Assembly (NCBI GenBank): GCA_902800305.1
Contig: CADCDP010000030.1
Location: 1 to 64,000, forward strand
Length of the DNA: 64,000 bases
Direction of reading: 5' to 3'
DNA from: an uncultured Bacteroidales bacterium
Lineage (GTDB): Bacteria > Bacteroidota > Bacteroidia > Bacteroidales > Bacteroidaceae
Part shown: piece by piece, positions 43,617 through 52,150 of the stretch
How positions within the stretch are numbered: the first letter of the stretch is position 1
Layout of the letters: every line of letters begins with the position of its first letter
Program-made: the position numbers and the translations under genes
Notes under the pieces: model-generated
What the model saw: only the letters and a program-made list of their open reading frames with translations
The model's database searches: none
Told to the model about the DNA's origin: nothing

Positions 43617-43915
43617 ACTGCTATTTGTTGAATTTGCCGACAAAATTACACAAAAATAGAGAATTTCTTTCATTTTGAGAGTGAAGATGTGTTATTTTGG
43701 CCATTTTCTAATGATAATTGAGTAATTTTGTAGCCGATTTGATATAATAACTCAACTTTCGGAAGTTGAGATTTCAAGTGGTTATGGAGGACTCGGCGTA
43801 CAAGCCGCCAAAACTCCTTAACTCCTAAACTCCTTAGACAAAAACATGGCTTTCGCGAAAGCCTTGGAAACTACCAAGAAGTGAAACTGCCGAAACTTAA
43901 ATAAGATAAGGAAAG

Positions 43916-44122
43916 ATGGACTACCTACCGAAAGACCCTGCAATTCTGGTTTCGAGCGTCAATATGCTTCTGAGGGATGAAGAGTTTGACACATTGGAAT
44001 CGTTGTGCTATAACTTCGGGACTGAGCCAAAGGATATTAAGAACTACCTATACGGACATGGATTTGTGTATAGTGAAAAGCAAAAACAGTTCCGTCCGAT
44101 AGGCTATGATGAAGAAAGATGA
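43916..44122 (+). CDS. DUF4250 domain-containing protein
   Basis: 68 aa. MDYLPKDPAILVSSVNMLLR, a middle DEEFDTLESLCYNFG and the end GHGFVYSEKQKQFRPIG match the small DUF4250 family, common in Bacteroidetes and Firmicutes, of unknown function. It is the first gene of a plus-strand operon and overlaps the next gene by 4 nt. A perfect 8-bp stem with a TCGG loop (43751-43770) lies 145 nt upstream and may be a terminator or regulatory hairpin. Confidence 0.85.
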   Translation: MDYLPKDPAILVSSVNMLLRDEEFDTLESLCYNFGTEPKDIKNYLYGHGFVYSEKQKQFRPIGYDEER

Positions 44123-44364
44123 TAACGAAAGATAGTATAGAGACAGCCTACAGTTTTCTGCATCAGAAGCAGAGAATCTATGTTCATTCGACGCTCGACT
44201 GGCAGAAGGATGACATTGAGATTGCCATTGCCTCGTATGCAGATGAAATGAGCAAGGAATTACTTGACGCTATTTCTGATGGCAGAACTGACTTCCTGAG
44301 AGACCACAAAAGGTTTCAAGAGGACATCACCAAAGCTGTGGAGATGCTGGAAAAGATGCTATAA
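44119..44364 (+). CDS. Small hypothetical protein, apparently shortened by a frameshift
   Basis: 81 aa as read (MITKDSIETAYSFLHQKQRI...), ending AVEMLEKML. In the +1 frame the sequence goes straight on as YNADTLREQAAKNGYAIEVV, then AEGEHYDYLVRITKIQTEL, to a TGA at 44477-44479 that overlaps the flavin reductase ATG by 4 nt (ATGA). The coding look of that stretch and the coupled overlap suggest that the intact gene spans 44119-44479 (about 119 aa), and that one base near 44,359 is extra. The family is unknown. Confidence 0.65.
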   Translation: MITKDSIETAYSFLHQKQRIYVHSTLDWQKDDIEIAIASYADEMSKELLDAISDGRTDFLRDHKRFQEDITKAVEMLEKML

Positions 44365-44475
44365 CGCTGACACCCTGAGAGAGCAAGCAGCAAAGAATGG
44401 ATATGCAATCGAAGTGGTTGCTGAAGGTGAGCATTACGATTACTTAGTGAGAATAACAAAAATACAAACAGAATT

Positions 44476-45039
44476 ATGAAGAGTTTTAAGTCAACAGCGT
44501 GGATTCTTCCACAACCAGTGCTGATTATCGGCACATACGATAAGAATGGTAAGCCCAACGCCATGAACGCTGCTTGGGGCGGCCAGTGGGATATGCACGA
44601 AATCATGATCTCACTTGGTTCTCATGCTACAACAGACAACCTTGCTGTTAACCCTGAATTTACGGTTGCTTTCGCTACTATTGACACGATGATTGCTGCT
44701 GATTATGTAGGTATAGTCAGCGGCAGGAATACGCCCGATAAGATGGATAAGACAGGCTGGACTTTTGAAAAGGCTCCCAATGTCAATGCTCCTGTATTCA
44801 AAGAGTTCCCAATGACGCTGGAGTGCCGCGTGAAGCAGAAGATTGACGAGAGTGAGACAGGCTATTATCTTGTTGCTGAAATCGTGAATATCCTCTGTGA
44901 TGAAAAGTATCTGGCAGAAGATGGTAAGCCCGATGTGGAAAAAATGGATCTTATCACCTTCGACCCTGTACACCACACTTACATTCAGTTAGGAAAGACA
45001 GTCGGAAATGCTTTCTCTGATGGTAAACAACTTAAATAA
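44476..45039 (+). CDS. Flavin reductase family protein
   Basis: 187 aa. Matches the FMN-binding flavin reductase-like fold: FKSTAWILPQPVLIIGTYDK, then GKPNAMNAAWGGQWD, ISLGSHATTDNL and FAVAFATIDT-type strand. A late FDPVHHTYIQLGKTVGNAFS closes it. It probably binds FMN and reduces a flavin or small substrate with NAD(P)H. It is coupled by ATGA overlap to the (shifted) gene upstream and 9 nt from the LUD gene. Confidence 0.88.
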   Translation: MKSFKSTAWILPQPVLIIGTYDKNGKPNAMNAAWGGQWDMHEIMISLGSHATTDNLAVNPEFTVAFATIDTMIAADYVGIVSGRNTPDKMDKTGWTFEKAPNVNAPVFKEFPMTLECRVKQKIDESETGYYLVAEIVNILCDEKYLAEDGKPDVEKMDLITFDPVHHTYIQLGKTVGNAFSDGKQLK

Positions 45040-45048
45040 GCACTCAGT

Positions 45049-45684
45049 ATGACACCACAAGAAGAGAGAAACGAACGTCTGGCAAAGACGCTTATCAAGA
45101 ACCTGCAACGCCGTCACATCGAGGGTTTCTATTGTGCTACAGGTAAAGAGGCGGTAAGGAAAGTTTCTGAACTCATAGAGGATGGGAACAGTGTGACTTG
45201 GGGCGGAACGATGACTGTAAGAGACCTTGGTATTCCAGATTATCTCAGGAAGCGTGGTACGCTGGAAGTGCTTGACCGCGACCTGGCAGAGACTCCAGAG
45301 GAAAAACAGTCCATGTATCTCAGGGCGTTTTCGGTTGACGTTTACCTGACCAGTGCCAATGCAATCTCAGAGGATGGTGTTATCGTGAACATCGACGGAA
45401 ACGGGAATCGTATAGCTGCAATCACATGGGGACCGAAAAAGGTTATCTTTGTGATTGGCTTAAACAAAGTGGCACAATCTGTAGAAGCGGCTCTTTCAAG
45501 GGCAAGAGGAACTGCATCCCCCATCAATGCAGCCAGATTCGACATTAAGACCCCTTGTCAAATTGATGGTATCTGTCATAATTGCAATTCCCCAGAATCT
45601 ATCTGCAACTACGTCCACTTCCTGAGAAACTCCCCCAAAGGCCGTCATGTTGTAGTGCTTGTAGGGGAGAACCTTGGATATTAA
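45049..45684 (+). CDS. LUD-domain protein (LutC/DUF162 family)
   Basis: 211 aa. NLQRRHIEGFYCATGKEAVR, then VTWGGTMTVRDLGIPDYLRK and VYLTSANAISEDGVIVNIDG are the LUD-family core strands, with a late CQIDGICHNCNSPESIC cysteine cluster (about 176-192) that may bind metal or an Fe-S cluster. Some relatives act in lactate utilisation; this stand-alone form is of unknown substrate. It belongs to the 44-47-kb operon. Confidence 0.85.
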   Translation: MTPQEERNERLAKTLIKNLQRRHIEGFYCATGKEAVRKVSELIEDGNSVTWGGTMTVRDLGIPDYLRKRGTLEVLDRDLAETPEEKQSMYLRAFSVDVYLTSANAISEDGVIVNIDGNGNRIAAITWGPKKVIFVIGLNKVAQSVEAALSRARGTASPINAARFDIKTPCQIDGICHNCNSPESICNYVHFLRNSPKGRHVVVLVGENLGY

Positions 45685-45686
45685 AC

Positions 45687-46193
45687 ATGAGCTTCATCAA
45701 GTACATAGCAGACGAGAGCCACTACAAGGAAGTCCTGTCACTGGTAGCAAAAGCAAAACGGACAGTTTGGATTGGGACGGCAGACATCAAAGACCTGTAC
45801 GTCGATGACAAGCCATTCCTTGCCCTCATAGCTTCCTTGCTCAAAAAGGGTGCGGAGATCAGGCTGATTCATGCCAAGGAACCAGGAACAGCATGGAGAG
45901 AGGATCACGAGAAGCATCCGATCCTCTATGGCGGTATGGAACGTGTGTTGTGTCCGAGAGTCCATTTCAAGCTTATCATCATTGACTCTACCATTGCCTA
46001 CGTCGGTTCTGCTAATCTGACTGGTGCAGGGATGGGAATGAAATCGCCACGAAAAAGGAACTTCGAGGCTGGTATCATGACTGATGACCCAGAAATGCTT
46101 GATGCAGCAATTGAACAGTTTGATAATGTGTGGATAGGCAAGTTCTGCAAGGAATGTGGGCGTAGAGAGTATTGTTCAGACCCAATAAAGTGA
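45687..46193 (+). CDS. Phospholipase D-like domain protein
   Basis: 168 aa from the ATG at 45687, two bases after the LUD gene stop. The earlier open codons lie inside that gene and are ignored. A single HKD motif is present: RVHFKLIIID (H93, K95, D100) followed by GSANLTG (107-113). One HKD per chain means it probably works as a dimer on phosphodiester bonds, as in Nuc-type nucleases. A C-terminal CKECGRREYC suggests a metal site. Confidence 0.85.
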   Translation: MSFIKYIADESHYKEVLSLVAKAKRTVWIGTADIKDLYVDDKPFLALIASLLKKGAEIRLIHAKEPGTAWREDHEKHPILYGGMERVLCPRVHFKLIIIDSTIAYVGSANLTGAGMGMKSPRKRNFEAGIMTDDPEMLDAAIEQFDNVWIGKFCKECGRREYCSDPIK

Positions 46194-46199
46194 AATGCT

Positions 46200-46991
46200 A
46201 TGAAGTGGACTGTATTATCAGATAATCGAAGCAATGACAGCCGTCTCTCTACAGAGCATGGACTATCTGTCTTTCTGGAAACGGAGAGACATAGAATAAT
46301 GCTTGATACTGGAGCAAGTGACGTGTTTGTTAGAAATGCTGAGGTGTTAGGCATAGACCTCAGTACAGTTGACTATGTTTTCATTTCTCACGGACATAGC
46401 GACCATGCAGGAGGCTTACGATATTTCTTGGAGCAGAACCGACAAGCAAAGGTCATCGTCTCACCTGATGCAATGAGTGGAAAGTTCTACTCCAAACGAG
46501 GGAATCTGCACAGCATAACGACGGTGTGGCCAGAGGGCGTAAAGGACAGGCTCATAACTGTAGAAAAGACATGCGAGATTGTAGATGGCCTCTATATAAT
46601 AGCCCATATACCTCAAATTCATCCAATGTCAAAAGGAAACACACACCTTTTTGTGCAAGATGCTAATGGTGAATATGTAAATGATGATTTCCGTCACGAA
46701 CTGGCTTTATATGCCGATGGCTTTTTGTTCACCGGCTGCGCTCATAGTGGTCTGGAGAATATTCTTGCTGCTTGTCCTTGGCCTGTAAAGTTTGTAGTAG
46801 GTGGCTTTCACTTGCTTGATGGCCTGGAAACGGAAGAAGAACTACAGGCATTAGCTAAAAGGCTGAAGGAAAAATATCCCTCGACACAATTCTATACAAG
46901 CCATTGCACAGGTGATAATGTATTTGAGGTGATGAAGGGTGTGATGGGAGATCAACTACAGCCCTTCAGATGTGGAACTATAATAATTTGA
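46200..46991 (+). CDS. MBL-fold metallohydrolase
   Basis: 263 aa. The metal motif is ISHGHSDHAGGL (H64, H66, D68, H69); further sites are the H in ALYADGFLFTGCAHSG and the late HCTGDN. This resembles the archaeal-type 7,8-dihydropterin-6-methyl-4-(beta-D-ribofuranosyl)-aminobenzene-phosphate synthase-like branch of the superfamily. The substrate is unknown. It starts 6 nt after the PLD-like gene and is followed by the truncated YaaA. Confidence 0.88.
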   Translation: MKWTVLSDNRSNDSRLSTEHGLSVFLETERHRIMLDTGASDVFVRNAEVLGIDLSTVDYVFISHGHSDHAGGLRYFLEQNRQAKVIVSPDAMSGKFYSKRGNLHSITTVWPEGVKDRLITVEKTCEIVDGLYIIAHIPQIHPMSKGNTHLFVQDANGEYVNDDFRHELALYADGFLFTGCAHSGLENILAACPWPVKFVVGGFHLLDGLETEEELQALAKRLKEKYPSTQFYTSHCTGDNVFEVMKGVMGDQLQPFRCGTIII

Positions 46992-46992
46992 T

Positions 46993-47244
46993 ATGCTGAT
47001 AATACTCGCTTCCGCAAAGATAATGAATGACAGATTGAAGTCAGTCCCTGATGTTAACCTGTCATCACCTCGTTTCCAGAAAGAGGCCGAGGACTTTGCG
47101 AGGGATATGGCACAATATTCGGTAGAGACAATCGCCGACATGCTGGGTTGTAGCCGTCAGATTGCAGTCCAGAACAGATATTCTGTTCATAACATGGTTG
47201 TACTGAAACGGAATACCAGGCTTAAAGAGAAATTGACAACATAA
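46993..47244 (+). pseudogene. yaaA: YaaA (UPF0246) peroxide-stress protein, truncated
   Basis: 83 aa. MLIILASAKIMNDR, SSPRFQKEAEDFARDMAQYS and the RQIAVQNR motif are the N-terminus of YaaA, normally about 250 aa. The homology ends near residue 60; a short unrelated tail follows, and the downstream sequence belongs to a convergent gene. So about two thirds of the protein is missing and no remainder is visible nearby. It is almost certainly inactive. Confidence 0.65.
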
Positions 47245-47249
47245 CACCG

Positions 47250-47984
47250 CTAAGAGTTGACTGTCATTAAAATGATTACTCCGCTGATGCAGATGTAGGC
47301 ATAGACGATATAGCGGAAAATGCGGTTGGGAATATGCTTGAAAACGTAGGCACCCAGCATCGTGCCAATGATGACACCACCGAGGCCATAGAGATAGCTG
47401 GTGGCGACGGTTGTTGTAAAGAAACCATTGTATGCTCTAACGCCAGTCATCATCACATTGCCAATCAGGAAATAAGTCTGAGCCATCGCCATATAGTGCT
47501 CCTTCGTCGGCTCACTCTGGATGAAGTAAAGCACGGCGGGCGGGCCTTGCATACCGAAGAAACCGCCCATTAGTCCGCTCAACGTTCCTGCGCCGACCTG
47601 CACCTTCTTTGTAGTCGGTAACTTAATCTTTTGGCTGAACAGCATAAAGTAGATGCTTATCAGAATAAGTGTTACGCCAAGGATGCGACGCAATATGTGG
47701 TCTTCTATACGTGTTAGGGCGAAGATGGCAATGGTCGAGACGATGATAAACGTCAGCATGATTGGCCAAAGCCGCTGCCATGTGACGTAGCTTCGCAACT
47801 GCCATACAATAGCCACAGAAGTGGTGATAGCCAGAAGTCCTGAGAGTGTCGTAGCTTCGCCATAGCTGGGCATGAGGAACGGCAGCATCGTCATAATGAA
47901 GATACCAAAACCAAAGCCCGTGGTGCGCTGGATGAAACTCGCGCCGATGCTCAGCAGGAATATGGAGAGGATTGTCAATCCCAT
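47250..47984 (-). CDS. TauE/SafE family membrane permease
   Basis: 244 aa with about seven to eight spans. It begins MGLTILSIFLLSIGASFIQR with the FIQRTTGFGFG loop, carries GTLSGLMGGFFGMQGPPAVL in the second half (the other G-rich signature loop), and ends in a TM pair. The family exports sulfite or organosulfur anions across the inner membrane; the substrate is not known here. It overlaps the GNAT gene by 10 nt and runs toward the yaaA remnant. Confidence 0.88.
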   Translation of the reverse strand: MGLTILSIFLLSIGASFIQRTTGFGFGIFIMTMLPFLMPSYGEATTLSGLLAITTSVAIVWQLRSYVTWQRLWPIMLTFIIVSTIAIFALTRIEDHILRRILGVTLILISIYFMLFSQKIKLPTTKKVQVGAGTLSGLMGGFFGMQGPPAVLYFIQSEPTKEHYMAMAQTYFLIGNVMMTGVRAYNGFFTTTVATSYLYGLGGVIIGTMLGAYVFKHIPNRIFRYIVYAYICISGVIILMTVNS

Positions 47985-48493
47985 GTCCAGTACTTCCTTA
48001 ACTCACTTACAATATCGTCCCAATCCTGCATAGTGAACGTACCTTTGCCCATCATCATGATGGTCATTTCTACCACGTCGTATTTCCGATAAAGGTTGGT
48101 GTCACGGAAGCCATTACGAAGATAGAACTCATGTCTCCTCTCCCTTTGAGCCTTGTTTTCACACTCCTGTTTAGGGGATTCCATGTCAGGAACACAGGTC
48201 TTACCCTTGTACTTCTCAATGAGAGTGGTTAGAATCTCCTGTCCTTTTCCCTTGCCTCGCAATTCTGGCAACACGGCAAAATACCAGTACCAGTTGAAAG
48301 GCTCATGCGGAAAGACGATGGTAAAGCCTATGAAGTCTTCTCCCTCATAGTATGCAGTGAAGTCAAGGTGCATTTCTTCTATCAGGGGTAACAGTTCTTC
48401 CCGGGGGATTTGCTCGTCCTCTGGAAATGTCGTTTGATAGAGCTGCTTTATTTGCTCATTGACGTTAGCGGCTGTTATCAGTTTTGTTGTCAT
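47975..48493 (-). CDS. GNAT-family N-acetyltransferase
   Basis: 172 aa. The acetyl-CoA motif is VLPELRGKGKGQEILTTLIE (the R-x-x-G-x-G type), preceded by strands FTAYYEGEDFIGFTIVF and YWYFAVLP, and followed by FYLRNGFRDTNLYRKYD, the usual last strand. The substrate cannot be inferred. It is the first gene of a two-gene operon with the TauE/SafE permease (10-nt overlap). Confidence 0.88.
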   Translation of the reverse strand: MTTKLITAANVNEQIKQLYQTTFPEDEQIPREELLPLIEEMHLDFTAYYEGEDFIGFTIVFPHEPFNWYWYFAVLPELRGKGKGQEILTTLIEKYKGKTCVPDMESPKQECENKAQRERRHEFYLRNGFRDTNLYRKYDVVEMTIMMMGKGTFTMQDWDDIVSELRKYWTWD

Positions 48494-48721
48494 ATCATAT
48501 TATTCAAGTTTTGCAAGCTTCACTTCTTGGGAGTTATAGGGGAGTTATCCACAGGCAGATGTCAGCCCTAATGTAGCCAGTAAACAAGTAATAATCTTCT
48601 TCATATTTGTATTTCCCTTTGTTTCATATTCATAATAAAATCGGTTGACAATCGGTTGACATTTTTACAATCACAAACAATTTCTCGTATTGTATATCAA
48701 ACGATTACCAACCATTCTTTG

Positions 48722-48802
48722 TGCGCCTGACAGGACTCGAACCTGCACATCGGAGATACCAGATCCTAAGTCTGGCGCGTCTACCAATTCCGCCACAAGC
48801 GC
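48722..48802 (-). tRNA. tRNA-Leu, anticodon UAG
   Basis: The minus strand folds as a class II tRNA. The acceptor stem GCGCTTG pairs with CAGGCGC, discriminator A. The anticodon stem CCAGA/TCTGG encloses the loop CTTAGGA with anticodon TAG, and the T-arm GCAGGTTCGAGTCCTGT is standard. An extra arm (TATCTCCGATG) marks it as leucine. CCA is not encoded. It is about 80 nt long with no intron. Confidence 0.95.
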
Positions 48803-48871
48803 ATTTCGGACGTTTTGCGAGTGCAAAGGTACGAAAAAAAAGGAAAAGGGAAAAGGGAAAAGGGAAAAAAT

Positions 48872-48976
48872 TGTAAAGTTTAAAGGTAAAGGTTTAAAGT
48901 TTAAAGACCATACGGCTTGTTTCCGAACGCCGCGTTAGCCTCTTTAAACTTTAAACCTTTACCTTTAAACTTTACA
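48872..48976. repeat. Perfect 36-bp inverted repeat (long hairpin)
   Basis: The left arm 48872-48907 is the exact reverse complement of the right arm 48941-48976, built from TTTAAA/TTTACC motifs, with a 33-nt loop. Its inner part, TTTAAAGACCATACGGCTTG, recurs at about 54,660-54,680, and a variant is at 51,310-51,330. It sits 7 bp downstream of the DUF3237 gene's end and may act as a bidirectional terminator, or be a mobile palindrome. Confidence 0.85.
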
Positions 48977-48982
48977 GATTTT

Positions 48983-49486
48983 TCACTTCACTTTCCAAAC
49001 GTTCAGCGCAATGCCGCCCGACTGTGAGGGAGCAGGAGCACAGAGGAAGAGGGCGTTGTTCAGCCATGCGTAGGGGCTGTCCTCGGGAGCCTCGAATTGG
49101 GGTGCTGCCTTGAAGTAGAATGCCGGTTGGCCATGTTCGTTGGTGCCATTGTAGATGATGCCACGATTGCGGATGTGGATGTACACGCCATCGTCCGTCT
49201 TGATGCTGTAGATGGCCTCCAGTTCGGTGCGCTGGCCTTTCGAGAGTTGCCAGTCAGCTCCACCATTGAGGATTGTTCCCTTGAGCAGAGGTCCCTCGAA
49301 CGTGCCGCCCGTGATGGGGATGGCCATACGGCGACCGTGCGGTGTCTCTCCCACGGTATAAGGTTGTCCAAGTGTCACTTTCAGTTGCATGACAAACTCT
49401 GTCTCTGGTGCAGGAGCATCACTTTGTGCCCATGCGCCAAGCCCTGCAAGAAGGCTCATAATGCAGAAGAACAGAAATCTTTTCAT
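48983..49486 (-). CDS. DUF3237 domain-containing secreted protein
   Basis: 167 aa. MKRFLFFCIMSLLAGLGAWA is a signal peptide. The remainder, with FVMQLKVTLGQPYTVGETPH, ITGGTFEGPLLKGTILNGGA, YSIKTDDGVYIHIRNRGIIY and FYFKAAPQFEAPEDSPYAWL, is the DUF3237 (UPF0311) beta-barrel. Function is unproven. It is the last gene of the glycoside hydrolase cluster, 30 nt after the GH27 gene. Confidence 0.88.
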   Translation of the reverse strand: MKRFLFFCIMSLLAGLGAWAQSDAPAPETEFVMQLKVTLGQPYTVGETPHGRRMAIPITGGTFEGPLLKGTILNGGADWQLSKGQRTELEAIYSIKTDDGVYIHIRNRGIIYNGTNEHGQPAFYFKAAPQFEAPEDSPYAWLNNALFLCAPAPSQSGGIALNVWKVK

Positions 49487-49516
49487 TGTCGATTTAGTTT
49501 TAAGTAAAAGTATTGC

Positions 49517-51262
49517 TTAGTTTCGATAGAGCACTTTACGTCCGCCGATGATGACGATGCCATGAGCCGATTGAGGATTCACCTTGCGCCCCTGCAGGTC
49601 GTAAGCATCCGTCGATGCAGGAGTGCCATTGGCTTCCACCTCCTCGATACCCACTGGCACAACAGGTGTCAATTCCATGTAATCCATGTCGGGCATCCAG
49701 CTGGAGGCGTTCGACAGCTTGACCGTGTTGCAACCCTTCTCCAGCTGAATGGTGACGGTCTTCTTGCCCACCTTGCTCCAACTACCAGAATTGGCACTGA
49801 CCACCTGCACTTTCTTCCCATTCACACTGACGGTGATGTTACGATTTTCTCCAGAAATGAAGGCGAGCGTCATCTTATACTCACCGCCCTCTTGGCTATA
49901 CACATTGCGCCATTCGAGTGCGTTCTTGTCGCTGTACCCCAGCCAGCCTGCCTTGTAGCCGCCCGAACAGTTGGCATCAGCCGAATAGATGCCTGTCCGC
50001 TCTGATTGGTTATTCTTGATTTCCTGATAAACACTGATGTAACCCGTTTCAGCCTCATAGCGTGTACGCTCCAGTCGCACGTCAGCCTCTGCCACATAGA
50101 TACGTGTACCATGTGCTGGCACACTCACTTCATACGCTTCGGAAAACTCACCGAGGTCTTTCTTGGCGAACACATCACGCAGTTTCACCGTACCAGCCAA
50201 ATCAATGTCCTTCAACGACACCGTCACTGTCTTGGCCACGTCGTCGGGATTGTAAACGGCAAAGGCACGTTTCGTCCCGTTCAAGATTTCGAGGTCTTTC
50301 ACCATCAAATAGCAGCCATCGGTACATCCAGCCACGTATGCCTGCTGATAGAGTGTATCCTGATTCAGTGCAATCAGTTCTGTGTTTCTCAACAATTTCA
50401 GAGCTGCATTCTTGATGTTGGTGAGGTCGCATCCAATCAGCAATGGTGAATTCATGATGCACCACATACCGAAGTGCGTCTTGTCCTCTTCCGTCGTCAT
50501 CGAACGTCCCACCTCCAGCATATCCATGTCGTTGTAGTGTCCCTTGCTGCAATAAGCCGACATATAAAGATTCTCGGCCAAGATGCCCTTCACCGACTCC
50601 CAACCGTCGTAGATGTCGCCCGTGGTGCGCCATGAAAAGGCTGCCCCATCAATCCATGTGCCTGGATAAGCCCACCGACACGCATTCATCCTCACATCCG
50701 TGCGCCCTGTGTTCCTGATGGCCTGAGCAATGGCCGTGTAACGCGCCTCTTCGTCGAGCACTAAATGGTCTTCGTTGTGATAATATGAACCACCACAGAA
50801 ATCCACCTTGATGAAGTCGAAGCCCAGTTCCTTGAAGAAGAAGTCGGCATCCTGCTGGTCGTGCTCATAAAGACCCACACCCTTGCCCGTGACATCGCCG
50901 TTGAACATGCTGCCACACGTGTTGCGTCCCGCATCGCTGTAGATGCCCGCCTTCAATCCCTTCTGGTGAATAAAGTCCACCACGCCCTGCAACCCATTGG
51001 GGAAACGAGTCTTGTGAATCAGCAACTGTCCTGTTTCCTTGTCCCGACCGCCGAAGTAGCCATCATCAATGTTGATGTGGTCGAACCCCACCGTCTTCAA
51101 TCCCTTCGTCACCATCGCAGTCGCCTGACTCTTAATCAAGTTTTCGTTGATATTCACGCCATACGTGTTCCACGAGCTCCATCCCATCGTGGGGCCTTCC
51201 TGAGCCGTGGCAGGGGAGGCCAACAACATCGAGGCCAACATCCACATAAATCCTTTTTTCAT
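49517..51262 (-). CDS. GH27 alpha-galactosidase with a C-terminal carbohydrate-binding module
   Basis: 581 aa. A signal peptide (1-20) precedes GPTMGWSSWNTYGVNINE, the start of the GH27 (beta/alpha)8 barrel. GFDHINIDDGYF and the nucleophile site FDFIKVDFCGG (D154) are clear; the acid/base Asp is in the HYNDMDMLEVG region. A Greek-key domain follows at ~330-400. From about 405 comes a CBM6/35-like beta-sandwich (YEAETGYI...GGYKAGWLGYS...LEKGCNTVKLSNAS). The protein ends with the tail YDLQGRKV...GIVIIGGRKV. It removes terminal alpha-galactose (or related alpha-L-arabinopyranose) residues from glycans in the periplasm or at the surface. Confidence 0.92.
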   Translation of the reverse strand: MKKGFMWMLASMLLASPATAQEGPTMGWSSWNTYGVNINENLIKSQATAMVTKGLKTVGFDHINIDDGYFGGRDKETGQLLIHKTRFPNGLQGVVDFIHQKGLKAGIYSDAGRNTCGSMFNGDVTGKGVGLYEHDQQDADFFFKELGFDFIKVDFCGGSYYHNEDHLVLDEEARYTAIAQAIRNTGRTDVRMNACRWAYPGTWIDGAAFSWRTTGDIYDGWESVKGILAENLYMSAYCSKGHYNDMDMLEVGRSMTTEEDKTHFGMWCIMNSPLLIGCDLTNIKNAALKLLRNTELIALNQDTLYQQAYVAGCTDGCYLMVKDLEILNGTKRAFAVYNPDDVAKTVTVSLKDIDLAGTVKLRDVFAKKDLGEFSEAYEVSVPAHGTRIYVAEADVRLERTRYEAETGYISVYQEIKNNQSERTGIYSADANCSGGYKAGWLGYSDKNALEWRNVYSQEGGEYKMTLAFISGENRNITVSVNGKKVQVVSANSGSWSKVGKKTVTIQLEKGCNTVKLSNASSWMPDMDYMELTPVVPVGIEEVEANGTPASTDAYDLQGRKVNPQSAHGIVIIGGRKVLYRN

Positions 51263-51348
51263 CCTATTTTCAGTTTTTATGTAATAAAGTTTACTAATTA
51301 TATTTTAAAGTTTAAAGACTCATACGACTTGTGTGCCTTCCTCCTTTT

Positions 51349-52074
51349 TTATTCTTCTTCGTCGCCTTTCATGTCTCGTTTCCGTCTGACACTGACTTTC
51401 ACATTCTTCGCTTTTTGGTTGGCTTTGGCTTCTTTGCGACGCTCTTTCTCTTCTTTGGTTTCGGTAGTTTTGGTTTTGGGCTCTTGGGACTTTTCTTCTT
51501 TTACCTTCATCTCCTTGACCTTTTCCTCCTTCGCTTTCACCTCCTTGACCTTTTCTTCCTTGATTTTTTCTTCCTTGACCTTCACCTCTTTCACTTTTTC
51601 CTCCTTCACCTTGGTTTCTTGTTGGTCTTTGGTGGTCGTTTCGGCTTTAGGCTTTTCTTTTGTTGCGGCTGCGGTTGCTTTACGTTGGGCTGCAACAGTT
51701 TTAGGATTGTCCATCTGTACCTTCACCGTTTTTTGTGTGTAGGTTTTCCCTTTAGCTTTGGCTTTCCGAGCAGCCAGTTTCTCCTTTTGGGCTTGGGTGC
51801 GGGCGCGTTCCAACTCTCTGGTGAGTCGATTTACCTCGCGTTCATCCTCTTTCAGTTGGGTGCGGCTGGCACGTGCTTTGTCTTTGGCGGCTCTAATGCG
51901 CGTCTTCAGTTCCTGTTGGATGGAGTCGTTGGCGGTCATGGGACGAGTGGCGACGGATGTTGCCCGTGGTTGCGTCTGAGCTGCTGTGTCGATACAGAAA
52001 AAGAGTATCAGACAGAAGGAGAGGGTCGTGGATAAAGTGAGAAATGAAAAATGAAAAGTGAAAAGTGGCTTCAT
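51349..52074 (-). CDS. Secreted Lys/Glu-rich repeat protein
   Basis: 241 aa from the ATG at 52074, chosen because MKPLFTFHFSFLTLSTTLSF begins a signal peptide; an earlier ATG at 52131 adds 19 residues with no signal character. After the signal, an Arg/Lys-rich coiled-coil (about 60-110) leads to a long tandem of K-V-K-E-E-K/K-V-K-E-V units (about 150-200). It is highly charged and probably elongated. No family is recognised. It lies between the GH51 and GH27 genes, and a structural or attachment role is a guess. Confidence 0.65.
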   Translation of the reverse strand: MKPLFTFHFSFLTLSTTLSFCLILFFCIDTAAQTQPRATSVATRPMTANDSIQQELKTRIRAAKDKARASRTQLKEDEREVNRLTRELERARTQAQKEKLAARKAKAKGKTYTQKTVKVQMDNPKTVAAQRKATAAATKEKPKAETTTKDQQETKVKEEKVKEVKVKEEKIKEEKVKEVKAKEEKVKEMKVKEEKSQEPKTKTTETKEEKERRKEAKANQKAKNVKVSVRRKRDMKGDEEE

Positions 52075-52150
52075 GTGGTCTTTCCGGGTTTGTTTGACGA
52101 CAAGGTGAAATCTGCTGGGGGCGTTCATCAAACACCCCCAGCAGATTTGT

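Noticed and set aside
45582..45686. Thirty-five extra N-terminal codons for the PLD-like protein
   Set aside because: They overlap the conserved cysteine cluster of the LUD gene in another frame. The ATG at 45687 directly follows that gene's stop.
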